DNA of 64,000 nucleotides from Neocallimastix lanati (nom. inval.) (Eukaryota > Neocallimastigomycota > Neocallimastigomycetes > Neocallimastigales > Neocallimastigaceae): NCBI GenBank assembly GCA_016946835.1, contig JACVTC010000112.1:412501-476500 (forward strand), given 5' to 3'. The notes under the pieces were generated by a model. The model saw only the letters and a program-made list of their open reading frames with translations. It searched no databases and was not told where the DNA came from. Position 1 is the stretch's first letter. Every line of letters begins with the position of its first letter. The translations under genes were made by a program, and so were the position numbers. Positions 19,601 to 32,078 of the stretch are shown here, piece by piece.

Positions 19601-22600
19601 ATCCTTAATGATACGACGAGTATCGGCAACAGCATTCTTGGTAGAAGCATTTAACTTTAAGAGTACTCTTTCAAAACCTGTGTTACTTTTTAAAACACCA
19701 AGAGTTATGGCACTAATCGATTGACCAATAGAATATTTGGTAGTATGATTAATTTCTGGTTTATTATAACCATTTTCGGAAAGGTAAGCCAATTGTTGAC
19801 CATATTTTGGTAAGGAGACAATGATATAGTTTTGTTTAACTAATTGAACAATAGCATCCACCATCTTACCCTTAGCGGTTAATTCCTTTGGAATCTTAGC
19901 ATCACCTTTAACTAATTCAGATTTCATAGTAATATTGACTACATTATTTTTAACATCAATATCCATAATTCTACCCTTAACAGAAGCACCAATCTTCTTT
20001 TCTTCACCTTCAAAATGATCCTTCAAAATAAGACCGGTAATCTTACCCTTTAATTCAACAACAGTACCAGCTGGAACATTAGTCTTAATAAAACCTTCAA
20101 CAGGACCTCCAATTTCAAGATTCTTCCATTGAGCAAGATTCTTTTTTCTATTCTTTTCTTTCTTTGCTTCATAATTTGTGGTACTAATTTCATCTAAGGT
20201 AGTGAAATAGTCAATCATATCCTTATTTAAATATTTACTGGCATTGTCAGCCTTTTCACATTCAGATAACTTTAAACTAAGATTAAATTGTTTCTTTTCT
20301 TTATCAACTTCCGTAACTAAAGCAAGAACAGTCTTACCAAGTTTAAGTTTACTATCAATAGTCTTAACATAATCATCAGAAACATTATCTTTAATAACAA
20401 CACCAATTAATTCATCCAAGAAAGAAATAACTGAATAATTAGTGGTAATATATTTAACGTAACCTGGAATTATAGTATTCACCTTTACTTGTTCAAATTT
20501 TTCTGGTAATTGTTTAGCCTTATGAGCATCAATTAACAATTTCTTCATAGTTAAGAAAATTTGATTATTATTTCCATCCTTGTAAAGAATCATAAGACTA
20601 TTTAAAATACTTCCTTCCTTAAGTTGAGAATGAATATCTTCAGCATTTGCTTCAAAATCACTCATATGAGCTTTTGGAAGGAAACATCTAATACCATTCA
20701 TATTATTTAATTCAATTAAAGCACCATCATCAACTGTGTAAATGACCTTTCCACTAACAATTTCACCAATTTTAACCTTTTCAAAGTTTTCTTGTTGTTC
20801 TACATTTAATAATTTGAAACTAACACGTAATTTAGATTCATCCTTGTTAAAGTCCATAACTCTACATTTTACAACTTGATTAATTTGGAAATGATCTTCA
20901 GGATTTTTAATATAATCTTCACTTAATTCATGAATTGGACATAAACCATGAACTTGATTATAAAATTTAACAATACAACCAAATTTTTTAACAGCTTCAA
21001 TTACACCCATAGTTATCATACCCTTTTCAATATTATCATAAGATGAAATGATTGGTAAGGTGGAATCAACCAAAGATTTTCTTAAAGTAACAACAACTTT
21101 TTTTAATTTTGGAATAACTTCTAAAACTCTAAATTTAACTTGGGCATCTTTTTTGAATTTCTTTTCTGGATTTTTTAATTTAACATCAGAGAAATGTCTC
21201 TTTGGACATAATACCTTAATTTGATCATTAAGATTAATAAGTAAACCAAAGCTACCTAATTTAGCAACAGTACCCTAATTATAAAAAATAAAATAAATAT
21301 AAATGTAAATATTATAAAATTTAAAAAATAAATAAAAAAATAATAACAAAACAAAATAAAATAAAATAATAATGATGATGATGAAATAAAATAAAAAAAA
21401 TAATAAAAAAAATAATAATAAAAATAATAATAATAATAAATTAAAATTAAATTAAAATTAAATTTTTAATTATTAATTAATTTATAAACTTTTTTTTATC
21501 ATTATTATTATTTAATTTATATTTCTTTTTATATAACTTTAATAAATTATAAAAAAAAAATATATTTACCTTTATAACTGAACCGACTTCAATATCTTCA
21601 CAAGTAAAGTACTTAATATTTAATACGGATTGTTGGAAAGAAAGATGAACAATATCACCAAAATAATCTAAACCTACAACTCTCGCCTTATGAATACTAC
21701 CAACGCTAAATTTCTTTGCTATATTATCTACATGTTTATCATCAAGACGTGAAACCTAAATAATAAGAATAAGAATAGTAATTTATATAGGTATAATTAA
21801 TAAATGGTAATAAAAAAATTAAAATAAAGAAAAAATATATATATGTTAAATTAAATTAAAAAAATAAATATAAAAAAGTTCAATAACTTAATACATACAT
21901 GAACATAACCTTGAATACCATCATTAAATTCAACTAAAGTACCAATAGCATCATCAATACGTTTAATTTCAACATTATCAATAATAGTACCAATTCTAAT
22001 ATTAGGAAATGAAACTGGTTCGTAATCAATTAAATTTTTATTAAGTGATAAACCAATTCTTAATTTAGCATAATTAATATATATAATTCTTGCATGAACC
22101 TTCATATATATAACAATATTATTAACATTAAAATTAGTCATAATATAATCATAAATATATTAATATTCAAAAGGAATAATAAATTACTAAATATTCTAAT
22201 TTTAACAAATTAATATTAAAAAATTATTTTTACTTTTTGTTTTTCTTTATATAATTGATCAACTGGTTTTTGGGTAGATAAATTAAATATATCAATAGTA
22301 GCATTGAATATACCACAAAAAGAACATTGTAAACCTGAATCTAATACTTTCTTGATTTGGGCATTAACCAAAGCACCTGGCTTTAATGAAGTTAATGATG
22401 GACTACTTTTATTTGGAATCTATATATAGTATATTATATATATATATTAATTATTGATTTAATAGAATTTAAAAATTTATTTATAAATTTTATTGAATAT
22501 ATTACTACTTAAAATTCTATACATACGACTGATTTAATAATAACATCCTTTTTAAGAGTTAACTGAACAGTACGGAAATTTCCATCAATACTGACAACAC

Positions 22601-23842
22601 CACATGATATAACTTGACCAACACTTAAAGAAACTTTATATTTTAAAATTTTTATAATAAAATAAAACAAAACAAAAAAAATAATCAATAAAAAAAAAAG
22701 TTAATATATATATATTAATTTATTAAATATCTTTCATAAAAAAAAAAAAAAAAAATACCATCTTCTGGTATATTCTTGTTATTTAAGAATGCCTTTACAC
22801 CATCAATACCAATACTCATAACATAACCATGATCTTCCTTACTAATAACTTCAGCATTTAACATCTATTAATTATTTAAAAAAATAATAATAATAATAAA
22901 GATATCAAATTAGATTTATATATAAAAAAAAAATATTTTTAATTTTAAGACATTAATAAATTTAAAAATAAAATAAACATACCATTCCTGATGAAATGTC
23001 TTTTGATGTTAGTGTAGCATTAACAATTGATGGTTTTATAGATAAATTTATTTTCTTCTTATTTGAAATATCAGATAATTCTGAAATAGCACAAGCAACT
23101 AGTTGTCCAATAGTGAATAATGAATTCAATTCTGGTAATTCTTCCTATAATTTTTGTAAATTTTATATTCAAAAATATAATATTATTAATAAAAAACTTT
23201 ATAAGATTATATTAATTGTTTTCAAATTTTATTGTCTACAAAAAAGAAAATTTATATTACTTCGTCATCATCATCATTGGCAACTTGTTCAGCAATTTTT
23301 GAAATCTCTTCCGAAATTTCTGTAATAGAGACAAAACCTGTTAATCCATTTGGTAAAGATATAACTAATTCTAATTCATTTATTTCCTTAATTGCACCTA
23401 AAATGCACATTCCAACTTTAAGATGCTTTTTATAATTAATTAAAAAAAAAAATGTTATAATAATAATATATGATTTATAAATTATTAATAAAATTCAAAA
23501 TTCCTTTCACTATAAATTATAAACATTCATTTTGTGATATTATGTTAAAAAACCCGAAAATCTTACTTTGAAATTAAGAAGACGAATATTATTATCTAAT
23601 TTTTGCTTTTTACTTTCAGAAGTTGATTCTTCAACAATACTCTTTCTCTTTTTTTTCTTACTTTTATCAACTGATTCATTTTTTTGTTCAAAAAGATCTT
23701 TATTAACTTGTTCAGTAATATCTCTATATTCCATAGGTGTTAAAGAAGATTCACCACCTCTTGGAAAATCAACTTCCATTTCTTCAATATTTGTCTTTTT
23801 TTCTTCTTTATTTTCAACCTTCTTGGTATTCTTTTTCGCCAT
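16642..23842 (-). CDS. RRP5: rRNA biogenesis protein RRP5 (PDCD11), S1 repeats plus HAT/TPR repeats
   Basis: Nucleolar factor for both 18S and 5.8S/27S pre-rRNA processing. Ten exons (minus): 23842-23567, 23425-23261, 23144-22983, 22864-22759, 22633-22527, 22419-22234, 22099-21899, 21755-21570, 21274-17076 and 16798-16642, phases consistent, about 1,914 aa (yeast 1,729, human about 1,870). Starts [16 protein letters not shown] with a Lys-rich nucleolar-type N-terminus. Then a long series of S1 RNA-binding repeats, e.g. [20 protein letters not shown]...[10 protein letters not shown], and near the end [21 protein letters not shown] very acidic Asp/Glu linker follows (encoded about 17830-18170), then C-terminal HAT/TPR repeats ([52 protein letters not shown]) ending ALEYIQTLQ. 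The 4.2-kb ninth exon holds most of the protein; introns cluster in the 5' third. Confidence 0.97.
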
Positions 23843-24175
23843 TTTGAATAATTACAATAATTTATTTTTAGAATAAGAGTATAAAAAAAAAAAAATTCTA
23901 AATTTCTAAATTAAATATCTATTATTACAAATGAAAATTGCAATAAGAAGGAAAATTGAAATTCTTTTCTAAATTTAATTCGAATTTTATTCCTATTGTA
24001 TATAAATTAAAGTGGAATGGAATTGTATTATAAATAAATAAATAAATAAATAAAAGTTTTAATAAATATTGAATTGAATAAATTAAATATTTCAATAATC
24101 AATTAATAATTCTTCATTATTAATGATTTATACTATTGTAATATATATTAAAAGGAAATTATTATATTCAAAAAA

Positions 24176-24206
<31 letters not shown>

Positions 24207-25023
24207 TTAATATTTAGATATTAAAATTATATATATATATATATTTATATTTATAAAATTGAAAACTTTAATATCAAATAAAATTTATAGAAAATATAAT
24301 ATATATTATACTATATTATAATATGATGATAATTAATTGTATATTTTTATATATTTTATATTTTTATTTTTTCAAAAAAAATTTTTATATATTTTACTTC
24401 ATTATTTCTTATTAATATTATCTCTTCCTATATATAATGTATTAAAATTTAAAGATTTAAAAATTTTTTAACATTTTAAACCAATCATATTATTTGAAGA
24501 TTAAATTTAATCAATCAGAAACTAAATATTTTTATTTTTTAAAATGTATTAGAAAATGTACTTAATATATATAAAAATATTTTCATATTATAGAATGGTT
24601 AAATTTTTTTTTAAGAATTATAAATTATTTTTGTTTACTAAAAAAATATATATTCCTTCAATACACGAATTAACAAATAAATTTGTTCATTTAACAACAT
24701 TTTGATTTATTTTATTAAATATTAAACTATAAAAATATTTAATACTATAAACATATTAATAATAAATAATTAAGTAAATTACTACTAATGTCATCAATAA
24801 AACTTTTTTTTACAAATATTATACAAATATTTTATATTTGAAATTTTAATTTTAATTTTAAATTATTTTTTGTGTAACATAAATTATTACAGAAAAAGGT
24901 TAGATAATTTTGGTTATTTAATAACTAAAAACGAAAACTATTTATTAAAGTATCATAATATATAAATATGTATTACTTTTATACTTTTGTGGGAGCATAT
25001 AATCGTATACTTTATAAAATTAA
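23843..25023. other. RRP5 upstream region
   Basis: No gene seen. AT-rich DNA with A-runs at 24169-24206 and scattered (TA)n; the RRP5 promoter must lie at its left end. Confidence 0.5.
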
Positions 25024-25405
25024 AGTATAAATATAAGTACATTGCCTGAAGCGGGGTGATTCCTGCGTATTGTAAATCCTCATTAGTTAATGTATCTGCG
25101 TGTTCATCACGTGTTAGGATAGATTTCCTAATTTGGAGAAAGGTAATGTAGTAAATAAATAATAATGTTATAGTGTATGTGGTTGTGGCTTGCCGTATCC
25201 ATCATCTCCAAATCTTGTGGTTCTGTAATCCGTGACTGAGAGCGTCGACGCCGAAATGGTATGGCATGGGAGCACTTTGTTGTATCCTGATACACCCGAT
25301 ATAAAGTTTGTCTGATATTAGTTGTCTGTTGTGGCTGGGTTGATATGATCAAGACTTACAAGGGATAGTCTAAAAAAAAAAAAAAAAAAAAAGTATAAAT
25401 ATAAG
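25024..25405 (+). mobile_element. SINE-like retroposon A with 14-bp target-site duplication and poly-A tail
   Basis: A GC-richer island (about 40% GC by eye) in the AT desert, 25038-25391. It ends ...GGGATAGTCTA followed by about 20 A. The flanks share AGTATAAATATAAG at 25024-25037 and 25392-25405, the signature of target-primed retrotransposition. No protein is credible: a 74-codon open frame on the reverse strand shows no known motif. No clear Pol III B-box was found, so it may instead be the 3' end of a LINE. Confidence 0.8.
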
Positions 25406-26160
25406 GTTATATGCTAATTTAGTGGCTCACTAAAGGCAAAAATTATATATATATTTTATATAATAATACATCCTTTTATATATTATATTTTTTGTTAAGA
25501 TATAAATTCAACCATAATAATTCATTTTAAATAAAGAAATTAAAAATATTATTATTAAGAATCTTTAATATTATTTAATTTTTAATTATATATACTATTA
25601 TTAAAAAAAAATTAAAATAAAATAAAACTATTAAATTACTATTGCAACATTTATATGTTAAAAGAATATAAAACTTTTAAAGTACTTTTTTAATATACTT
25701 TTGAAATTTATTATATTCAAGTTCTAGTTTAAATAATGAAAATATAAATTTAATAAAATTTTTTAAATTCAAATTATATATTATGATATTCAATAAATAT
25801 TGAAATATTTTTATTCTAAAAGTATAAAAGTTTATCTACAGTTCTTAATATTTTTATGAAATTTATTGTAGTCAAGTTCTGATTATTTAGAAATTTATTT
25901 TATTTAAGATAAATAAATAATTCTATATAGAAATTAATTTTATTTTTAATTTTTTTTATATTTATATTTATAATAATATTAAAAATACATCATACAATAA
26001 ATTCATTTTTGTTGTTAAAACTTTGAATTTTATGTATTGGTGGAAATGGAAATAATTTATTTTATCTATATATATATTTAAATAATATATATATTTTAAT
26101 TGAAATATCTAATAGTATATAAATATAATTTTATGCATTATTTAATAATTATTATGATAT
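25406..26160. other. Spacer between two mobile elements
   Basis: AT-rich; two similar stretches around AATTTATTATATTCAAGTTCT (about 25705) and AATTTATTGTAGTCAAGTTCT (about 25860) hint at an old duplication. No gene. Confidence 0.5.
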
Positions 26161-27633
26161 AAAAAATGGAGTGTGTGTCATTTCGCAAAAATTCATTTCG
26201 GAAAAGTTTCATTTCGCAAAATTTTTTGTGTCATTTCGCAAAAGTTCATTTCGCAAAAATTTCATTTCGGAAAAGTTTCATTTCGCAAAATTTTAATAAA
26301 TAGATAAATAAATAATAAAATAAATAAATAAATAAAAAAAAATAAAAAAAAAAAAAGAATTATAAAATATAAAATAAAAAATATAAAATAAAAAATATAA
26401 AATATAAAATAAAAAATAAAAAATAAAAAAAAAATTAAAAATATAAAATATAAAATATAAAAATATAAAATATAAAATATAAAATATAAGATATAAGATA
26501 TAAAATATAAAATATAAAATATAAAATATAAAATATAAAATATAAAATATAAAATATAAAATATAAAATATAAAATATAAAATATAAAATATAAAATATA
26601 AAATAAAAAATAAAAATTAAAAAAAAAAAAATAAAAAATATAAAATATAAAATATAAAATATAAAAATATAAAATAAAAAAAATATATATAAAATAAAAA
26701 TTAAAAAAAAAAAAATAAAAAATATAAAATATAAAATATAAAATATAAAATATAAAATATAAAATATAAAAATATAAAATATAAAAATATAAAATATAAA
26801 AATATAAAATAAAAAAAAAAATATAAAGTATAAAATATAAAAATATAAAATATAAAATATAAAATATAAAATATAAAATATAAAATATAAAATAAAAAAT
26901 AAAAAATAAAAAATAAAAAATAAAAATAAAAAATATAAAATATAAAATATAAAATATAAAATATAAAATAAAAAATAAAAAATAAAAAATAAAAATAAAA
27001 AATATAAAATATAAAATATAAAATATAAAATATAAAATATAAAATATAAAATATAAAAAATAAAATATAAAATATAAAATATAAAATATAAAATATAAAA
27101 TATAAAATATAAAATATAAAATATAAAATATAAAATATAAAATATAAAATATAAAATATAAAATAAAAAATAAAAAATAAAAAATAAAAAATATAAAATA
27201 TAAAATATAAAATATAAAAAAAAATATAAAATATAAAATATAAAAATATAAAATATAAAAATATAAAATAAAAAAAAAAATATAAAGTATAAAATATAAA
27301 AATATAAAATATAAAAAAAATATAAAATATAAAATATAAAATATAAATAAAAAATAAAAAATAAAAATATAAAATATAAAAATAAAAATAAAAAATATAA
27401 AATAAAAAATAAAAAAAAATATAAAAAATATAAAAAATATAAAATATAAAATATAAAATATAAAATATAAAATAAAAAAAAAATATAAAATATAAAATAA
27501 AAATAAAAATATAAAATAAAAAATATAAAATATAAAATATAAAATATAATTTAAAAAACAAAAAAAAATAAATACTATTTAAAATCATCCTAACTTTTTA
27601 CTACTTTTAACTCCCTTTTTTATGATGTTCTCA

Positions 27634-27668
<35 letters not shown>

Positions 27669-28280
27669 CTTTCTTTCTTTTAACTGAATTATTTATAAAT
27701 ATTTCTTTTATTAAAAAAATTTATTAGCAATTTAAGATTTTTAAAATACTGCGCAAGGACTTAAAAGGTGTAAAATGATCAATTAATTATTTAAATATTA
27801 TTTTTTAATATTTTTTTTTAATAATTATATTTTAAATTTAACAATTATATTTTAAATTATTATCCTTTACATCTTTTAAATTATTAATACTTATTTTTTT
27901 ATATATATAAAATTCTTATATATATTTTAAAAAATTATAAAACGTTTAAAACATATGATAAAATATTTTATTTTTTTAAAGAGTTAATTCTAATGAATAT
28001 TTATTATTATATAATGTATATTTAATATATATATGTCCATATATATATATGTATTTTTTTTTTTAAAAATTTAATTTTAAAATTTATTTATTTATTATAG
28101 TTTTATATATTTATTTTTATTTATTTAGTTTTTTATTTAAATTATATATATTATTTATTTATTTTATTATTAATTTATTTATTTATTAAAAATTTTGCGA
28201 AATGAAACTTTTTATGTAAATTTTCCGAAATGAAACTTTCCGAAATGAAATTTTGCGAAATGCTCCTCCCCCAAAAAATG
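26161..28280. mobile_element. Foldback DNA transposon (hAT-like, non-autonomous) with CATTTCG arrays
   Basis: Element 26169-28272 is flanked by the 8-bp duplication AAAAAATG (26161-26168 and 28273-28280). Its ends are inverted: left GAGTGTGTGTCATTTCGC, right (reverse complement) GGGGGAGGAGCATTTCGC. Seven CATTTCG(C/G)AAAA units lie at the left end (26179, 26194, 26210, 26232, 26247, 26263, 26279) and four inverted units at the right (28198, 28227, 28242, 28257). The inside is an ATAAAATATAAA minisatellite (about 26340-27550) plus 0.6 kb of AT-rich DNA; no transposase. An 8-bp target duplication fits hAT-type transposases; P-like or Merlin-like cannot be excluded. Confidence 0.85.
26340..27550. 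repeat. (ATAAAAT)-type minisatellite inside the foldback element
   Basis: About 1.2 kb built from ATAAAATAT/ATAAAAA units with higher-order repetition: the block with TATAAAGTATAAAATATAAAA occurs near 26822 and 27281. It has an open reading frame on the minus strand only because the units lack stops; the product would be Phe/Ile/Tyr-only and is not a gene. Confidence 0.95.
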
Positions 28281-29385
28281 ATAGTATTATAATTGAATTT
28301 TTTCTTACATCATTTAGATATTATAATTATTCTTAATTTATATATATATACTTATATCCTTTAATTAGTATTGAAATATATACCATCTTTAACAATATAT
28401 TTAATTAAAGTAATGTTTTGAATACATATAGTTAATAAATATTAATAAAACGTAATATGTCATTTGGAATTATATATAAAAATTCTTAGTTTTTTTATAA
28501 CTGAATTTCTATATTTTTCCTATTATTTGAAGTAATATTTTGATTTTTTTTTTTTTATTTTAAATATTAAATGTAAATTTAATATATTAATATTGATACA
28601 GATTGGAATTCTTAAACATAAAATTATTATAAAACTTGAATAATGTCAAACTCAACAACAAATTAATAAATTAAAATTTGAAATTAAAATCACAATAAAA
28701 AAATTTATTTTAATTAAATTCTAAAACTCGAAATTATACATTAATTCTATTTTAATTAAATAATAAAATACTAATGTTTATTAATTTCTCTGTTTAATTA
28801 AAAGTAAATAATTTGTAAACAATTTTCTTTTTTTTTTTTTATTATTTTGAATTCTTTGTTTATAATAATTTTTGTATTAATTATTTGTTTGCTTATTTTA
28901 TTGTTTATTTTTATAAATATAATTATTCTTAATTGTTTTATTATTAAAAATTGTAAATACTTTATATTATTGTAAATTATTGTAAAAATATAAATACTTG
29001 TAAATATTTTATAAAATTAATTTCTCGTTTTTATTAGAAATATAATAAAAAAATAATAACCAAATATTAAATTAATAAATAATAATAAAATTAATAAATA
29101 ATATTAAAAATTAATAAATAATAATTAAATTAATAAATAATAATAAAAATTAATAAATAATAATAAAAATTGATAATAAACACAAAAGAAATGTATAATT
29201 TTGGAAAATTAATAACAATTCAGTGTTAAACTAGAATAACTTAATTAATAATAATAATAAAGCAAATTCATTTATATTAAATTTTATATTAAATAAAGCT
29301 TGATACATCTATTATCACTTTTGAAGTAATAACTTCAAATTAAGATAATAGAATCGTTTGTCAATACTTTCAAAATATTATCATT
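28281..29385. other. Spacer with a 20-bp minisatellite
   Basis: No gene. About 29065-29180 is a tandem array of AATTAATAAATAATAATAAA-like units. Confidence 0.6.
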
Positions 29386-29925
29386 GATAATCATTAGTTT
29401 AGGCGTTGCGTCTTAGAGCATAAGGCTCCTGATTCGACCCCTCTCAATGGCCTTATCAGTTTTCCCTTCGGGTTTTATGATAATGCGTTGATAGAGCAAT
29501 TACAGGTAAGTATATTGGATTAAGTATGATGGATTTGTGTGTGATTTGGACTCTGGTCAAAACTAAGGTGTTTTGGGCATATATTAGGAAAAACGGCACA
29601 AACCTGTCTAGATATTTAAGTTATATCCAAATTGTAAATAATATGGTCAATTTCCTTAATTATACCTTCTCCAAAACTAATTAAGATTTCTGCTATTCCC
29701 AATGATGGAGGGGTGGGTGGTATGACGGTCAGTCCGGATTTACGTAATCCGTTGGGGACCATGCCTAGTACTTTTAATCCCTCTTAGAGGTAGTAAAGCA
29801 TCAACATCAAAATGATAAGGCATGTAAGGTTCGGTTCCTTAATACACTCATGTGACCTACCAATTAGAAATCATGTGAGAAAGTCTATAAAAAAAAAAAA
29901 AAAAAAAAAAAAGATAATCATTAGT
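29386..29925 (+). mobile_element. tRNA-derived-type SINE B with 13-bp target-site duplication
   Basis: Target duplication GATAATCATTAGT at 29386-29398 and 29913-29925 encloses a 514-bp GC-richer body ending AGAAAGTCTAT plus about 24 A. The head (29400-29450) looks tRNA-related: GGCGTTGCGTCTTAGAGCAT then CTGATTCGACCCC, whose GATTCGACCC fits a Pol III B-box. Internal hairpins are visible: CGGATT/AATCCG around 29734-29750 nested in GGTC/GACC, and CCTC-TTA-GAGG near 29781. Intact tail and duplication suggest recent insertion. It does not visibly share sequence with the 25-kb element beyond a short AGTCTA before the tail. Confidence 0.85.
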
Positions 29926-32078
29926 AACATTAATTATCTTTATTTTTTATATTTAGTATTTTTTATTATCAATATAAATATATTCTCATAAATTTTTTAC
30001 AATGTTGGTAATTAATGTTTTTTTTTTTAATATATATTTTCTTCTAATTTTAAATATTTTTTATTTTAAAAGTTTTTTTTTTTTTATTTTTGATTCTCGT
30101 ATTATCAAAAAAGTAGAAACATCTTTTAAATAATATTTATATATTTGTGACATTTATTTCAGTATTTAGTATTTTTTTTTTTAATTTTTTTTTTATTATT
30201 TATAAACAAGTCACACTTTTTTATTTAAAAAAATAGTTATTATATATTTATATAATTTATTAAAATATTAATTACAAATTTTCAATAAAAATAAGATTTA
30301 TGTATAATTATATAATAATTAAATAATTAAATAATAATTAAATAATAAATAATTTAATTGTAAATAAAAAATAAATAATGAACAATGAATAATGAATAAT
30401 AAATAAATAATGAACAATGAATAATGAATAATAAATAATAAATAATTGAATAATTAATAATAAACAATAAATAATTTTTAAAAAAAATATAACATGATGT
30501 GATATATTAAAATATTTAAAGTTTAAATATTATAAAATTTTAGTAAATATTTTTTTAAAACTTTTTTTATTTTATTTAATATTTAATTTAGATAATTTAA
30601 TAATGATATATAGGATTAAACAAATTAAATAGAGAATGATTCATTATTATTTTTATTAAATATTTTATGATATGAATGATATACATTAAAATTTACATTA
30701 ATTTATATTTAATTTTTTAATATTAAAAAATGAATAAAAAAATTTATAAACTAATAAAAATTGTTTTAGAATACAAAATTAAATATTAATTTGTGTCCAT
30801 TGAATTCATTAATTGCTGATGTATAAAATTGAGATATGAGAATAAAAAATCAATTGCTTTGAATTTAATGACTTTAAATGAACTTTTTTTTACTTAATTT
30901 ATTTTTACGAAAATTAACAATATGAATTTTTGAATTCTATGAATATTAATAATATTTAATTAATTAAGAAAAATGTTTTTTATCAAATAAAATGGTTAAT
31001 ATATATAATACTGACAACAATGAAAAATTTTTTTATTTATCATTTTTTTAAATAACATTATTTATTTATTTTTAATTAATTTTTGAAATATTTAAAATTT
31101 TTTCATATAAAAGTTTTATTCATTACATTCCATAAAAGGCTTTATTTAAAATATTCATTAATACTATTACCCATAAATAAATTTATAACCGGCTTGTATA
31201 CTTATAAAAAATATGTAGAATAACGATAAAGTTAAATATATAATGAATTAAAATTACTTGATAAATATTTATAAAGTATAATAAAATTTATATTGTTAAA
31301 ATTTTAAGAGATTTTTTTTTTTTTTTTATTTATTTTCATTTTTAAATTTTTTTGATCATTAATTTTATCTCTTTTAAGCTACTTCATAATTATTTATTAA
31401 AAAATACAGTTTAAATTAAGAATATATCATTACACAAAGTGACATATATATTTTTATTAAACCATTTATCTTTACATAAAAAAAAAAAAAAAAAAATTCA
31501 AAACAAGTAAAAAAAAAATTAGTAATAATATAATAATATTAAATTCTCTTTATTTTATATTATAAAAATAAAAAAAAAATTAAATATAGTTAATAATTTT
31601 TTTTTTAAGATAATAAACCTTAATTGTAATTAATGTAATGCTACACAGACTCTTTAATTATTAAAGTTTTGAACATTTAATATAATAAAAAATTTAATTA
31701 ATATAATTAATATATTATCTTTTTACTTTCACATAATAATTTAATTAAAATTACAATAATAAATATTTTTAATAACCGTTAAATTTCATTTCGAAAAAGG
31801 AAAAACTTTTTCTTTTTATTAATAAGTATAAACAAACAAACAAAAAAAGAAAAAAAAAAAAGTATAAAAGAATATAAAATTCTGCAATTTGTTTGAACGT
31901 TTTTCTTTTTCAATTAATATAATATTAATTTAATAAGAAATTTAATTATAATTAATAATATAAAATAAAATATAATAAAATAGAATATAACAATATAAAA
32001 ATAAAGTAGTTTTAATATTTATTAGAATATATAATTATTTTTAAACAACTTATTAAAATTATATAAGTTGATACTAAA
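29926..32078. other. Intergenic upstream of the CotH-dockerin gene
   Basis: No gene. Simple AATAATGAACAATGAATAAT-type repeats at about 30370-30470; A/T runs elsewhere. Upstream of the next gene lies AAATTTCATTTCGAAAAAGG (31781-31800), only superficially like the transposon motif. Confidence 0.55.

Noticed and set aside
25128-25352. 74-codon reverse-strand frame in retroposon A
   Set aside because: No family features; the segment is better explained as a non-coding retroposon body.
26701-27588. 295-codon open frame on the minus strand
   Set aside because: Made only of Phe, Ile, Tyr, Leu-type residues across the ATAAAAT minisatellite; open because the repeat lacks stop triplets.
26161-28280. 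CRISPR-like reading of the CATTTCG arrays
   Set aside because: Units are only 15-22 bp apart, inverted at the two ends, and flanked by a target duplication in a eukaryotic genome; a transposon explains them.
29400-29450. Functional tRNA gene at the SINE head
   Set aside because: B-box-like sequence is present but no full cloverleaf or acceptor stem can be drawn.
31781-31800. Transposon-like ATTTCATTTCG motif upstream of the CotH gene
   Set aside because: Single copy followed by AAAAAGG, no inverted partner nearby; probably chance.
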